Positions 7,976 to 17,501 of a stretch of DNA of 64,000 bases are shown here, one piece after another. Under the pieces are notes generated by a model. It did no database searches and was not told the DNA's origin. It saw only the letters and a program-made list of their open reading frames with translations. The DNA is from Rickettsiella endosymbiont of Xylota segnis (GTDB lineage: Bacteria > Pseudomonadota > Gammaproteobacteria > Diplorickettsiales > Diplorickettsiaceae). The first letter of the stretch is position 1, and each line of letters opens with the position of its first letter. Both the position numbers and the translations under genes were made by a program. Location of the stretch: assembly GCF_964019545.1 (NCBI RefSeq), contig NZ_OZ026451.1:1-64000 (forward strand), read 5' to 3'.

Positions 7976-9472
7976 TTATTTTTTAATAAGTTTATAACTT
8001 AAAGCTTCCATTAAGTGCGAAGTTTCGATTTTTTCACTTTCTGTTAAATCTGCGATGGTACGTGCTATACGCAAAATTCGATGATAAGCACGTGTTGAAA
8101 GTTGAAATTTTTCTAAGGAATTTTGTAAAATTTTTTGATTTTTATTTGATAACATGCATGAACTTTCGAAGTTTTTACCGGATAACTTATGATTAAGTTT
8201 TCCAAATTTTTTCAGTTGTAAAGTTTGAGCTTTCTTAACTCGATCTCGAACTGTCTTACTATTTTCCTCCTTGCTTTGTTGAAAAAGATAAGTTTTTGGT
8301 AACGCATTTAGCTCAATGCAAACATCTATACGATCCAAAAAAGGTGCAGATAATTTTTTGCGATACCGTTGAATTTGGTGTGGCATACATATACATTGAT
8401 TTATCTGACTACCAAAATGTCCACACGGACAAGGGTTCATAGCAGCAACTAACTGGAAATTAGCTGGAAATTCAGTTTGTTTAGTTGCGCGTGAGATAGT
8501 TATATTCCCTGATTCTAAAGGTTCGCGCAACGCTTCTAAGACTCGGCGATCAAATTCGGGTAATTCATCCAAGAATAAAACGCCATGATGGGCTAATGAT
8601 ATCTCTCCTGGTTGAGGGGGATTACCTCCTCCAACCAGTGCGATGCTTGAAGCGGTGTGATGTGGTCTACGAAAGGGCGGAAATCTCCAAGTGTTTAATT
8701 CCAGGGATTGGCCTCTGATAGAATGTATAGCAGCAAGCTCAAGAGCGTCATCATCATTGAGTAAAGGTAATAAGTTTATCAAACGCGAAGCAAGCATCGT
8801 TTTTCCAATGCCCGGAGGACCGATCATTAATAAATTATGTTTTCCTGCAGCGCAAATTTCTAAAGCTCGCTTTGCATGCGCCTGGCCATACACTTCAGAT
8901 AAATCAGGTAATTCACGATGTTTAAGCTCAGGAAATTCTGCATGGTAATGTGCTAAGGGTTCTCGTCCATGTAAATGTGAACAAATTTGTAAAATATTTT
9001 TTGCAAGTAAAATGTTGGCTTTTTTATTGAAGCTGGCTTCTTGAGCATTTTCGAAGGGCAATACAATACTATGGTTAGCTTTTTGTGCTGCTAATGAAAA
9101 AGGTAAAATGCCAGATACGGGTCGAAGTTCACCGGAAAGTCCTAGCTCACCGATAAATTCATACTGCTCAAGCATACTGCTAGGAATCTGATTAGAAGCG
9201 GCCAGAATACTTAATGCAATGGGTAAATCAAATCTGCCGCCTTGTTTGGGAAGATCAGCCGGAGCGAGATTGATAGTTATTCGCCGAACAGGAAATTGAA
9301 ATTGTGCATTAATTATAGCGCTACGTACTCGATCCTTAGTTCCTTTTACTGTCGTTTCAGGAAGCCCAACAATAGATAAGCTAGGTAAACCATTTGATAT
9401 ATGAGTTTCAACAGTAACAGGAAGCGCTTCAATACCAGCATTTGCACGAGTTTGTACAATAGCTATCGACAT
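7976..9472 (-). CDS. comM: ComM/YifB-family AAA+ helicase (Mg-chelatase-like ATPase)
   Basis: ComM is a hexameric helicase that promotes branch migration during integration of transformed DNA. An N-terminal Lon-like S5 domain (about residues 1-170) precedes the AAA+ core with Walker A GPPGIGKTM near residue 218, Walker B GVLFLDELPEF, and the zinc-like CPCGHFGSQINQCIC segment. The C-terminal Mg-chelatase helical region ends with YHRILRIARTIADL. At 498 residues it is full length. A near-perfect AAGGAG ribosome-binding site precedes the ATG. ubiK lies 50 bp upstream on the same strand. Confidence 0.93.
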   Translation of the reverse strand: MSIAIVQTRANAGIEALPVTVETHISNGLPSLSIVGLPETTVKGTKDRVRSAIINAQFQFPVRRITINLAPADLPKQGGRFDLPIALSILAASNQIPSSMLEQYEFIGELGLSGELRPVSGILPFSLAAQKANHSIVLPFENAQEASFNKKANILLAKNILQICSHLHGREPLAHYHAEFPELKHRELPDLSEVYGQAHAKRALEICAAGKHNLLMIGPPGIGKTMLASRLINLLPLLNDDDALELAAIHSIRGQSLELNTWRFPPFRRPHHTASSIALVGGGNPPQPGEISLAHHGVLFLDELPEFDRRVLEALREPLESGNITISRATKQTEFPANFQLVAAMNPCPCGHFGSQINQCICMPHQIQRYRKKLSAPFLDRIDVCIELNALPKTYLFQQSKEENSKTVRDRVKKAQTLQLKKFGKLNHKLSGKNFESSCMLSNKNQKILQNSLEKFQLSTRAYHRILRIARTIADLTESEKIETSHLMEALSYKLIKK

Positions 9473-9522
9473 AATCAGCTCCTTCTGTATTTATTATTTT
9501 AATTTGTCGGTCAGAATCTATA

Positions 9523-9807
9523 CTATAAATTCTTTTTTTTTACATTTTTTTTGTTTTTTTCTTTACCTAAATGATTTTCTAAATGTGCGATTTGCTTTTC
9601 TAGAGTATTTAATTTAGCTCGTGTTTTTGTTAAAACTTTTTTTTGTACATCAAATTCTTCTCTTGTTATTAAATCAAGTTTTGCAAGCATACTTTGCAAG
9701 ATAACCCGAAAATTTTTTTCCAAATCTTTTCTAAATTTATTTAATCCAGGTGGCAGACTTTCGCTAAGTCGTTTTACGGTATCATCAATAAATTTTGTAT
9801 CAAACAT
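9523..9807 (-). CDS. ubiK: Ubiquinone biosynthesis accessory factor UbiK (YqiC/BMFP family)
   Basis: UbiK is a small membrane-fusogenic coiled-coil protein that interacts with UbiJ and supports aerobic ubiquinone synthesis. The 94-residue protein has the family's amphipathic start (MFDTKFIDDTVKRLSESLP), the central NFRVILQSMLAKLDLITREEFDVQ, and a C-terminal coiled coil with leucine spacing (LNTLEKQIAHLENHL). The tail is lysine-rich. GAGGA lies about 10 bases before the ATG. Its partner UbiJ is encoded in this window at 48.8 kb, so the lipid-binding pair is retained. Confidence 0.9.
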   Translation of the reverse strand: MFDTKFIDDTVKRLSESLPPGLNKFRKDLEKNFRVILQSMLAKLDLITREEFDVQKKVLTKTRAKLNTLEKQIAHLENHLGKEKNKKNVKKKNL

Positions 9808-9871
9808 GTAATATATTCCTCTTTGTTAAATTACTATTTTAACCTAATTGCCTATTATAACGTTGAAATGA

Positions 9872-11440
9872 TTAATTATTTTGAGAACAAATATTGTCTA
9901 AAGCGATTTTAAAAGTGCATAATTTATCATCGATAATCAAGGTATATTGTTGTTCAGAATGTAATAAAGGCTCCACTAATTTTTTTTGATATTCTAAAAT
10001 AGTCGAGTTAGCTTCAGAAATTTTATTATTATTTCGAACGTTGCGCTTTTTAATTCGTTGAATTATTTTAAGATCATTGGTTTGGCAATGAAGTATATAG
10101 AACGGTATTTTTAAAAGCTTAGCTAAATTATAGAACATTAATCGTTGACCATGAAGAAGAAATGTAGCGTCAATTACTACAGTAAACCCTGCTTTAATAG
10201 AAATTTTTGCTAAATTCAGAAGTTTATTATAAGTTTTCTGTGTTGATTGAGGAGTATAAATTCCTCCGTAAGGTGTGGAGTTGGAATTTTCAAATAAAGG
10301 TATGCTAAATAATTGTTTACGTATGATATCGGAACTTATTTGAATGGCACCGCATTCAATGGCAATTTTTTTTGCTATAGTTGATTTTCCCGATCCAGCA
10401 AGCCCATGCATAATGATTAAATTTGGTTTTTTAGAGAGAGTATAAAATTCTGCTAAATTAATGAAGTTGTAATAATCATTACGAATATCTAATTTTTCTT
10501 TATCATTTAAATCTTTCTGATTTAAGCGAAATAAAGCTATTTTGGCGCGAACCACTGCGCGATAAGAAAGATAATAAGCTAATAAATTAAGTCCTTCGTA
10601 ATCCCCAGTAAACTGTAGATAAGTATTAATTAATAGATTAGCTAGCTTGGGTTGCTTTTTCCCCGCTAGATCCATCGCCAAAAAAGCAAGATCAGCAATG
10701 ACATCGGTCCATCGCAAGTCTTCATTGAATTCTAATCGATCAAAAAGAACAAGTTTATCACGATAAAGAATAATATTTGCTAAATGTAAATCTCCATGAC
10801 AGTCACGAATAAAACCTTGTTCTTTACGTTTATCGAATAGTTTTTGATGCATAGTAAATTGTTCGTTAGCCCATCTCTCTAATTTCTCTATTTGAGCTAT
10901 ATCGTTAGAATTACTAAGTAACGGAATTATTTGTTCAAAATTTTGCTGAGTAGGAGCATGAACCTCATGAGGAAGGCCGAATCGAGAATTTTTAGGTGCA
11001 ATCTGTGTTTTTTTGTGGAATTCTGCGATTAGCTGTCCTAGTTGGCCAATAAGCGATGCATTTAATTTTCCTTGTTTAAGCAGTGTGCTAAGTAAATTAT
11101 CTTGAGAAAACTCGCACATCTTGATGGCGTACTCTAAAATAGGTCTCGTGTCGCCATTAACTTCAGGCTGTTCAATGGTTCCTGTAATGGGCACTACGGC
11201 AAGATAAATTTCAGGGGCAAATAATTGCCCTAAACGCAATTCTTCTTCGCAGAAATATTTGCGTTTTTTCAAAGTTGAAAAATCCAAAAAACCAAAATCA
11301 ACGGGTTTTTTTATTTTATAAGCATATTTTCCAGTTAATATGACCCAGGAAACGTGCGTTTCAATAAGCCCAAGTTGCAGAGTTGGATGGTTATAGGCAC
11401 GGCTAGATAGAAGATTCTTAATTAAAGAAGAATTCGGCAT
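9872..11440 (-). CDS. Aminoglycoside-phosphotransferase-like / P-loop kinase fusion protein
   Basis: This protein of about 522 residues has two parts. Residues ~1-330 resemble the aminoglycoside phosphotransferase/choline kinase fold, with catalytic loop HGDLHLANIILY and metal-binding LFDRLEFNEDLRWTDVIADLAFLA. Residues ~345-520 form a zeta-toxin/AAA-type kinase with Walker A GLAGSGKST. Such fusions occur in many proteobacteria and their substrate is not established. The ATG at 11440 (MPNSSLIKNLL) is preferred because the 26 residues encoded upstream from a GTG at 11518 are hydrophobic and outside the recognisable domain. It is divergent from cfa, so the two may share a regulatory region. Confidence 0.8.
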   Translation of the reverse strand: MPNSSLIKNLLSSRAYNHPTLQLGLIETHVSWVILTGKYAYKIKKPVDFGFLDFSTLKKRKYFCEEELRLGQLFAPEIYLAVVPITGTIEQPEVNGDTRPILEYAIKMCEFSQDNLLSTLLKQGKLNASLIGQLGQLIAEFHKKTQIAPKNSRFGLPHEVHAPTQQNFEQIIPLLSNSNDIAQIEKLERWANEQFTMHQKLFDKRKEQGFIRDCHGDLHLANIILYRDKLVLFDRLEFNEDLRWTDVIADLAFLAMDLAGKKQPKLANLLINTYLQFTGDYEGLNLLAYYLSYRAVVRAKIALFRLNQKDLNDKEKLDIRNDYYNFINLAEFYTLSKKPNLIIMHGLAGSGKSTIAKKIAIECGAIQISSDIIRKQLFSIPLFENSNSTPYGGIYTPQSTQKTYNKLLNLAKISIKAGFTVVIDATFLLHGQRLMFYNLAKLLKIPFYILHCQTNDLKIIQRIKKRNVRNNNKISEANSTILEYQKKLVEPLLHSEQQYTLIIDDKLCTFKIALDNICSQNN

Positions 11441-11554
11441 AATTTGAAGATCAAAATTAATAATAATTAACCCACAGATCACTATAACGTAACTTGTTAT
11501 TGGTTGTAAGGGGTACACGATTCAGATTTGATTATTTTTATAAGGATATCTTAA

Positions 11555-12700
11555 ATGGAATTATCTTATGCTAAAAAATTAATCCAGGAGTTGTTAACTC
11601 AAGCACACATAGAGATTAATGGAAAAAATCCTAGAGACATTCAGGTTCATAATGAAAAGCTTTATTTGAGACTGTTAAAAAATCCTATTTTAGCTTTAGG
11701 GGAATCGTATGTGGAAGGATGGTGGGATTGCGAAAGTCTCGATGAATTTTTTTTTCATTTATTACATACAGAATTAGCCGAAAATATAAAAAAAAATAAA
11801 TATTTTTTGTATTCTTTTGTTAAAGAAAAGCTTCGTATGCTCATGATGAGTTGCTTTAATTTACAAGCAAAATCTCGTGCATTTGAAGTAGGAGAACATC
11901 ATTATGATAAAGGAAATTCACTATATCAAGCAATGTTGGATAAAGATCTGACGTATAGTTGTGCTTATTGGAAAAAAAGTAAGATTTTAGATGAAGCGCA
12001 GCAAGCCAAATTAGCGTTAGTATGTGAAAAATTAAAACTAAAATCAGGTATGAAGATATTAGATATCGGATGTGGTTGGGGAAGTTTTGCTCGATATGCA
12101 GCAGAAAATTATGGAGTTTCAGTACTGGGATTAACAGTATCTAAGGAACAATATCATTATGCTAAAAAGATTTGTGAAGGCTGGCCTATAGAAATTCTCT
12201 TTAAAGATTATAGAGATATTAATGGAGTATTCGATCGTATTTGTTCGATAGGTATGTTTGAGCATGTAGGGCCAAAAAATCATAAAGGCTATATGAAAAT
12301 CGCACATCGTTGTCTAAAAAATTCCGGATTATTTTTATTACATACGATAGGAAGTAATACATCAAAATACCATCCCAATCCATGGATACATAAATATATA
12401 TTTCCTAATGGAATTTTACCTTCTATTCATCAAATTGGAAAAGCAAGTGAAGGCCTTTTTATTATGGAAGATTGGCATAATTTTGGGGCTTATTATGATA
12501 GAACACTAATGGCTTGGTTTGAAAATTTTAATAAATCCTGGATTTTTTTAAAAAAAGATTATGATCATGCTTCTTTTTATCGAATGTGGAAATATTACTT
12601 ATTAGCCTGTGCCGGTGCATTTAGAGCACGTGATCTTCAATTATGGCAAATTGTTTTTTCTAAAGGTGGGTTAATTAATGGGTATGAGTCTATCCGTTAG
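11555..12700 (+). CDS. cfa: Cyclopropane-fatty-acyl-phospholipid synthase
   Basis: Cfa transfers a methylene group from S-adenosylmethionine to unsaturated acyl chains of membrane phospholipids, usually in stationary phase or under acid stress. The 381-residue protein has the N-terminal lipid-binding region with ESYVEGWWD, the segment HYDKGNSLYQAMLDKDLTYSCAYW, the SAM-binding motif LDIGCGWGSFARYAA near residue 170, and the family's SIGMFEHVGPKNH and YYLLACAGAFRARDLQLWQ. Length matches E. coli (382). It is transcribed away from the kinase fusion gene. Confidence 0.96.
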   Translation: MELSYAKKLIQELLTQAHIEINGKNPRDIQVHNEKLYLRLLKNPILALGESYVEGWWDCESLDEFFFHLLHTELAENIKKNKYFLYSFVKEKLRMLMMSCFNLQAKSRAFEVGEHHYDKGNSLYQAMLDKDLTYSCAYWKKSKILDEAQQAKLALVCEKLKLKSGMKILDIGCGWGSFARYAAENYGVSVLGLTVSKEQYHYAKKICEGWPIEILFKDYRDINGVFDRICSIGMFEHVGPKNHKGYMKIAHRCLKNSGLFLLHTIGSNTSKYHPNPWIHKYIFPNGILPSIHQIGKASEGLFIMEDWHNFGAYYDRTLMAWFENFNKSWIFLKKDYDHASFYRMWKYYLLACAGAFRARDLQLWQIVFSKGGLINGYESIR

Positions 12701-13096
12701 TTAATAAAAAATTAGCTTTAGGATTTTTAGCATCATTATTTTCTATTCTGTCATGAGAATGCGTCTTCAGAATAATCATATCCTGCATCTATTTGAAACT
12801 GAGAAACTTTTCAATTTTGGCTAACTTCTTGTCATATGACTGGCATTAGCCAGATTTATGCTATTCAGAGAGGCATTGTGTTTCTTTTCATGAAAATTTC
12901 CATCACGAAATGAAGGTATATGAAGATATTTATCTTCATTTTGATATGCAGGAGTCTCTATAAAGTTCGATTTTTTTCAGAGATTAGTTATCCCACGACG
13001 CGTTAAAAAATAAATTAAACATGGAAGTTCTAAGATGGTTTACCCCCTAGTACTTTTATGAAACAATGTAAGCCTAATTTATGTGGAGAGTATTGT
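12701..13096. other. Intergenic region between cfa and rppH, no gene recognised
   Basis: About 400 bp contain no convincing reading frame. A hairpin with 8-bp perfect arms (ATGAAGAT/ATCTTCAT, 12920-12939, 4-base loop) is followed by TTTTGA and could be a weak terminator. A smaller hairpin, CTGGC-ATTA-GCCAG, lies near 12840. A promoter for rppH-ptsP is expected here but none stands out. Confidence 0.4.
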
Positions 13097-13636
13097 GTGA
13101 TTGACGAGGAAGGTTTTCGTATAGGAGTTGGTATTATTGTTGCTAATTCTGCTGGGCAAGTCCTTTGGGCTAGACGCATTGGTCAACATGCTTGGCAATT
13201 CCCTCAAGGCGGTCTTCAAGTTAATGAAACACCAGAGCAGGCTCTATTTAGAGAGCTTTATGAAGAATTAGGATTAGAAGATACAGATGTTGAGCTGCTA
13301 GGTGGAACAAAAAATTGGTTATATTATTGGTTACCCCATCATTTACGACGTTCGCATATGCAACCATTATGCATTGGACAAAAACAAAAATGGTTTTTGC
13401 TTTGCTTAAGGGGAAAGCCCGAAAAAATTCGTTTTGATGTTACTCGTTCGCCTGAGTTTGATCGTTGGCGTTGGGCCCCATATTGGTACCCTATCAGGCA
13501 AGTTATCACATTTAAAAGACATGTTTATCGGCGTGCGTTAGAAGAATTAGCAACATTACTTCCCTCTGAAATTATGCAACAAAAGCGGGCTAGTAAATTA
13601 TGCAGCAACTTAACGTTGGTAGAAAAAGTCGAATAA
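13097..13636 (+). CDS. rppH: RNA pyrophosphohydrolase RppH (NudH)
   Basis: RppH removes pyrophosphate from the 5' end of transcripts and so triggers RNase E-dependent decay. The Nudix box [22 protein letters not shown] is intact. I place the start at GTG 13097 (V-I-D-E-E-G-F-R), where GGAGAG lies 6 bases upstream and the N-terminus matches the usual MIDxxGFR of the family; this gives 179 residues, close to E. coli's 176. An ATG at 13058 would add 13 unusual residues and has no ribosome-binding site. ptsP follows about 100 bp downstream, the conserved rppH-ptsP order. Confidence 0.93.
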   Translation: MIDEEGFRIGVGIIVANSAGQVLWARRIGQHAWQFPQGGLQVNETPEQALFRELYEELGLEDTDVELLGGTKNWLYYWLPHHLRRSHMQPLCIGQKQKWFLLCLRGKPEKIRFDVTRSPEFDRWRWAPYWYPIRQVITFKRHVYRRALEELATLLPSEIMQQKRASKLCSNLTLVEKVE

Positions 13637-13740
13637 TCAAATATAAACTTATTTGAGCATGTTAGGGTTTAGATTGGCAGATGTAATATTTTAAACCATA
13701 ATTTAATTATGCCCAAATATTAATAAGTTAGGTGTTTGCT

Positions 13741-16014
13741 ATGTTGAAGATACTTCGTCGTATTGTTCAAGAGATCAGTGCTGCGCAAAGTTTTAAAGAA
13801 GCTTTACGAACATTAGTAAGGCGGATCCGTGAAGCTTTGAATACTCAATCCTGCACTGTTTTTCTGCTGGATAGCGAAAAAAATTATGTTTTACTTGCAA
13901 CTGATGGTCTTAATCCAAGGTGTGTTGGAAAAGTACGTTTTGGCTTCGATCAAGGTTTAGTTGGTTTAGTTGGAAGTAATGGTGAATTAATTAATATAGA
14001 AAATGCACCCGAACATCCGGATTTTTTATATATCGCTGATATAGGTGAAGAGCGTTACAAAGCTTTTCTGGGCGTACCTATTATTCATAATCGCGCCTTA
14101 TTAGGTGTATTGGTAGTTCAACAAGAAGAGCAGCGTTGTTTTGATGAAGCAGAAGAAGCTTTTTTGGTCACTATGGCTGCTCAATTAGGTGGCGTATTAG
14201 CGCATGCGGAAGCGACAGGAGAAATATTTTCTCTATTTAAAGAAAATAAAAAACAATTACAACAAGATATCAATTTTCAAGGAATTGCTAGTGCACCAGG
14301 TATTGCCATAGGACAAGTTGTTGTCGCTTATCCTTTTGCTGATTTAGAAGCAGTCCCCTATAAAAGAGCAGATGATTTATTAGCAGAGATAACTCAGTTA
14401 AAGAAAGCTTTTAAATCAACACGGGATGATATTCATCGTTTAAAAAAGCATATGATGTCTGTGTTGCCAGAAGAAGAGCAAGCATTATTCGATGTATATT
14501 TAGCGATTTTAAATAAAGCCAGTTTGGAAAAAGAAGTTATAACAGCCATTAAAACTTCTCATCAATGGGCTCAGGCAGCTTTGCAGTCGGTTATTAGTGC
14601 GCATGTGCAACAATTTGAGAAAGTTGAGGATGATTATTTACGAGAAAGAGCGGCGGATTTAAGAGATCTAGGTCGCAGAATCTTAATGCATTTACAAAAC
14701 AACCAATTTACTCCCCCTTTATATCCTGAAAATACTATTTTAATTGGTGATGAAGTCAGCCCTTCTGCTTTAGCGGAGGTACCTGAGGGGCGATTAGCGG
14801 GGATAGTTTCTGTAAAAGGTTCTAGTCATTCTCACTTATCTATTTTGGCACGCTCTTTAGGGATTCCTGCCGTCACAGGAGTAGAAAATCTACCAGTAAA
14901 TCAGCTCGAAGCGCAGACCTTAATCGTAGATGGTTCTCAAGGCCGTATTATAGTTGCCCCCTCTGGAAGGGTTATACAAAATTTTACTAAACTGATACAG
15001 CAACAAAGTGAATTTACGAATAGTCTAGAAGCATTGCGAGAATTGCCTGCGCAAACTTTAGATGGCTACAGCATTGCCCTTTGGGTCAATACGGGTCTGA
15101 TGGCGGATGCAAGCCTTTCTTTAACAGCAGGTGCAGAAGGTATAGGACTATATCGTACCGAAGTACCTTTTCTAATACGCGATTGTTTTCCTGCTGAAGA
15201 TGAACAATATGGTTTATATCGGCAATTATTGGCGGCATTTTCGCCACGACCTGTCGTAATGCGTACGTTAGATATTGGAGGAGATAAGGCACTACCTTAT
15301 TTTCCTATTAAAGAAGATAACCCATTTTTAGGTTGGCGTGGAATCCGTGTAACACTAGATCATCCAGAAATATTTTTAATACAAATACGTGCAATGTTAC
15401 GAGCTAATTTGGAATTTAATAATTTACGTATTATGTTACCTATGGTTAGCTGCGTTGCTGAGGCTGATCATGCTTTACGTTTAATTGATCAAGCTTATGA
15501 AAAAGTAGTGAGTGAAGACACTCATGCATGTAAGCCTCCAATTGGGATAATGATTGAGGTGCCTTCTGCAATTTATCAAGCTCGCGCATTAGCTGAACGA
15601 GTTGAGTTTTTATCAGTAGGAAGCAATGACCTCACACAATATATGTTAGCCGTAGATCGAAATAATCCACGCGTAGCCAACTTATATGATCCCTTTCAGC
15701 CAGCCGTTCTAAAAGCATTAGTTCAAATTGTAGAAGCTGCTCATCAAGCAAAAAAAACGATTAGCATTTGTGGAGAAATGGCCAGTGACCCTTTAGCTAT
15801 ACCTTTACTTTTAGCGATGGGATTTGATGCATTGAGCATGAACTCTTTTTCTATTCCTCGGATAAAATCCGTGATTCGGCAAATCAGTTTTCATCAAGCC
15901 AGAGATACATTAATACGAATTTTAGGAATGGATAATGCAACTGATATAAGAAAATATTTAAATGAAGAGTTGTCGAGATTTAATTTGGAACATTTAATAC
16001 CTATAGCTGGATAG
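13741..16014 (+). CDS. ptsP: Phosphoenolpyruvate-protein phosphotransferase PtsP (enzyme I-Ntr)
   Basis: PtsP starts the nitrogen-related phosphotransfer chain by taking phosphate from PEP and passing it to NPr. Residues ~1-165 form a GAF sensor domain. The enzyme I portion follows: the start IASAPGIAIGQ, the phospho-His domain with the active histidine in GSSHSHLSILARSLGIPA, and the PEP-binding barrel with LYRTEVPFL, MRTLDIGGDKALPYF, GSNDLTQYMLAVDR and the cysteine-containing ISICGEMASDP. The ATG at 13741 is preferred to the in-frame GTG at 13732 because it matches family N-termini and has AGG 8 bases upstream. It lies downstream of rppH. Confidence 0.95.
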   Translation: MLKILRRIVQEISAAQSFKEALRTLVRRIREALNTQSCTVFLLDSEKNYVLLATDGLNPRCVGKVRFGFDQGLVGLVGSNGELINIENAPEHPDFLYIADIGEERYKAFLGVPIIHNRALLGVLVVQQEEQRCFDEAEEAFLVTMAAQLGGVLAHAEATGEIFSLFKENKKQLQQDINFQGIASAPGIAIGQVVVAYPFADLEAVPYKRADDLLAEITQLKKAFKSTRDDIHRLKKHMMSVLPEEEQALFDVYLAILNKASLEKEVITAIKTSHQWAQAALQSVISAHVQQFEKVEDDYLRERAADLRDLGRRILMHLQNNQFTPPLYPENTILIGDEVSPSALAEVPEGRLAGIVSVKGSSHSHLSILARSLGIPAVTGVENLPVNQLEAQTLIVDGSQGRIIVAPSGRVIQNFTKLIQQQSEFTNSLEALRELPAQTLDGYSIALWVNTGLMADASLSLTAGAEGIGLYRTEVPFLIRDCFPAEDEQYGLYRQLLAAFSPRPVVMRTLDIGGDKALPYFPIKEDNPFLGWRGIRVTLDHPEIFLIQIRAMLRANLEFNNLRIMLPMVSCVAEADHALRLIDQAYEKVVSEDTHACKPPIGIMIEVPSAIYQARALAERVEFLSVGSNDLTQYMLAVDRNNPRVANLYDPFQPAVLKALVQIVEAAHQAKKTISICGEMASDPLAIPLLLAMGFDALSMNSFSIPRIKSVIRQISFHQARDTLIRILGMDNATDIRKYLNEELSRFNLEHLIPIAG

Positions 16015-16018
16015 TATT

Positions 16019-17362
16019 ATGAATTGGTGTAGAAAATGTCAATCTAGCTTTAATGGCTATCCTATAGAGCCTCCAGAGTCTGTAGTGCGTCCTGAAAGTT
16101 ATAAAGAACTCAAACCTGGCCAATTAATTTCAATAGCACGCGGTTCAGGAGGTAGTTATGGTGATGCTGCTTTAAACGCACAAGGAGAGATCGTTTTAAC
16201 AAACCGCCTCGATCGTTTTCTCGAGTTTGATGTGCGTAAAGGTATATTGTCAGTTGAATCAGGTATTAGTTTAGCGAAAATTTTAGCGCTTATTGTTAAG
16301 CAAGGGTGGTTTTTACCTGTAATGCCTGGAACCGCAGAAGTTTCCTTAGGTGGGTGCATTGCTACGGATGTACATGGAAAAAATCATTGCTATGCTGGTT
16401 CCTTAGGGCAACATGTACTTAGTTTACAGCTTATTACTGCAACTGGATCGAAAATAAATTGTTCACCTAAAATTATCCCAGAATTATTTTGGGCCACAAT
16501 AGGTGGGATGGGTTTAACAGGCATTATTGGAGTAGTAACTTTACAATTAAAACGAATTGAAACAGCTTATATGAAGGTGGAACATCAAGTTACAAATAAC
16601 CTAAAGCAAATACTGGAGAGCTTAAGTCAAGATGATGAGTTTGAATATAGTGTAGCTTGGTTGGATTCATTAAATACATCATTTTTTCATGGTGTTATTA
16701 TGAAGGCTAAACATGCAGATTTATTGGAATTTCCTACTGACCAAGAAACCCAAGTTTTTTCAACGCCAAAATACTCTTCATTATACTGTCCCTACTTTTT
16801 ATCGTACTCTATTTTACAACCCCTATGGGTCAAATTATTTAATAAAGGGTATTACTACCATTTAGCCAAGAAGGATCAAGCTTTTTTGCTCCCTTACCAT
16901 GATTATTTTTTTCCGCTGGATCGTATAAAAAATTGGCCGCGATTGTACGGTAAAAAAGGTTTTATTCAATATCAGTGTGCAATACCCGAAAAATTTGCTT
17001 ATTCTGCTATTAAAGATATTTTAGAGACTTTGCATAAACATAAGCATCCTATTTATCTGGCAGTGTTGAAACGTTTTGGGCTGGAAAATTTAGCTCCATT
17101 GTCATTTCCATTATCAGGATTTACCTTAGCACTCGATATTCCTATTTGCAGCGAAAAATTATTTAGTTGTTTAGATATTTTGGACTCGATAGTTATTTCT
17201 GCTGGAGGGAGGATCTATTTAGCAAAAGATGCACGTTTAAAGCCAAAAACTTTTCGAGAAATGTATAAACGATACCCAGAATGGTTGGTAGTTAAACAAC
17301 ATTGGGATCCTCACAATAGATTTAGTTCAAGTTTATCAAGGCGTTTAAATATTGGTAACTAA
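16019..17362 (+). CDS. DprE1-like FAD-dependent oxidase (decaprenylphosphoryl-ribose 2'-oxidase family)
   Basis: The 447-residue flavoprotein carries the VAO-type FAD motif ARGSGGSYGDAALN near residue 40 and PGTAEVSLGGCIATDVHGKNH near residue 104. Its C-terminus matches mycobacterial DprE1 closely: LKRFG, APLSFP, GGRIYLAKDAR (the catalytic lysine is Lys403) and HWDPHNRFSSSLSRRL. In mycobacteria DprE1 oxidises polyprenyl-phosphoryl ribose as the first half of a ribose-to-arabinose epimerisation. The residue aligned with Cys387 of M. tuberculosis is Ala371 here. It begins 4 bp after ptsP. A DprE2-like reductase lies 22 kb away (39008). The lipid-sugar substrate in this organism is unknown. Confidence 0.85.
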   Translation: MNWCRKCQSSFNGYPIEPPESVVRPESYKELKPGQLISIARGSGGSYGDAALNAQGEIVLTNRLDRFLEFDVRKGILSVESGISLAKILALIVKQGWFLPVMPGTAEVSLGGCIATDVHGKNHCYAGSLGQHVLSLQLITATGSKINCSPKIIPELFWATIGGMGLTGIIGVVTLQLKRIETAYMKVEHQVTNNLKQILESLSQDDEFEYSVAWLDSLNTSFFHGVIMKAKHADLLEFPTDQETQVFSTPKYSSLYCPYFLSYSILQPLWVKLFNKGYYYHLAKKDQAFLLPYHDYFFPLDRIKNWPRLYGKKGFIQYQCAIPEKFAYSAIKDILETLHKHKHPIYLAVLKRFGLENLAPLSFPLSGFTLALDIPICSEKLFSCLDILDSIVISAGGRIYLAKDARLKPKTFREMYKRYPEWLVVKQHWDPHNRFSSSLSRRLNIGN

Positions 17363-17501
17363 AGAGGTACCTCATTGCATGATACTGGTCTAAAAGTCAC
17401 CGTTTTTTTCTACGTTTCATTAGTCACATACTGCGTGTATGCTCCGTTTGATACTCAAAACTGCCTTTTTTGTCTCAGCCTAAACAATTGAAGATACTCT
17501 C

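Noticed and set aside
8691..8948. Plus-strand open frame inside comM, and similar frames inside recA, acnB, typA, glyQS and atpD
   Set aside because: Antisense or out-of-frame shadows of well-conserved genes, with no ribosome-binding site or recognisable protein.
13058..13096. N-terminal extension of RppH from ATG 13058
   Set aside because: No ribosome-binding site, and the added residues do not fit the family; GTG 13097 has GGAGAG and the right N-terminus.
17427..17441. Short inverted repeat CATAC/GTATG in the gap between the DprE1-like gene and prlC as a terminator
   Set aside because: Only 5-bp arms and no adjacent T-run on either strand; too weak to call.
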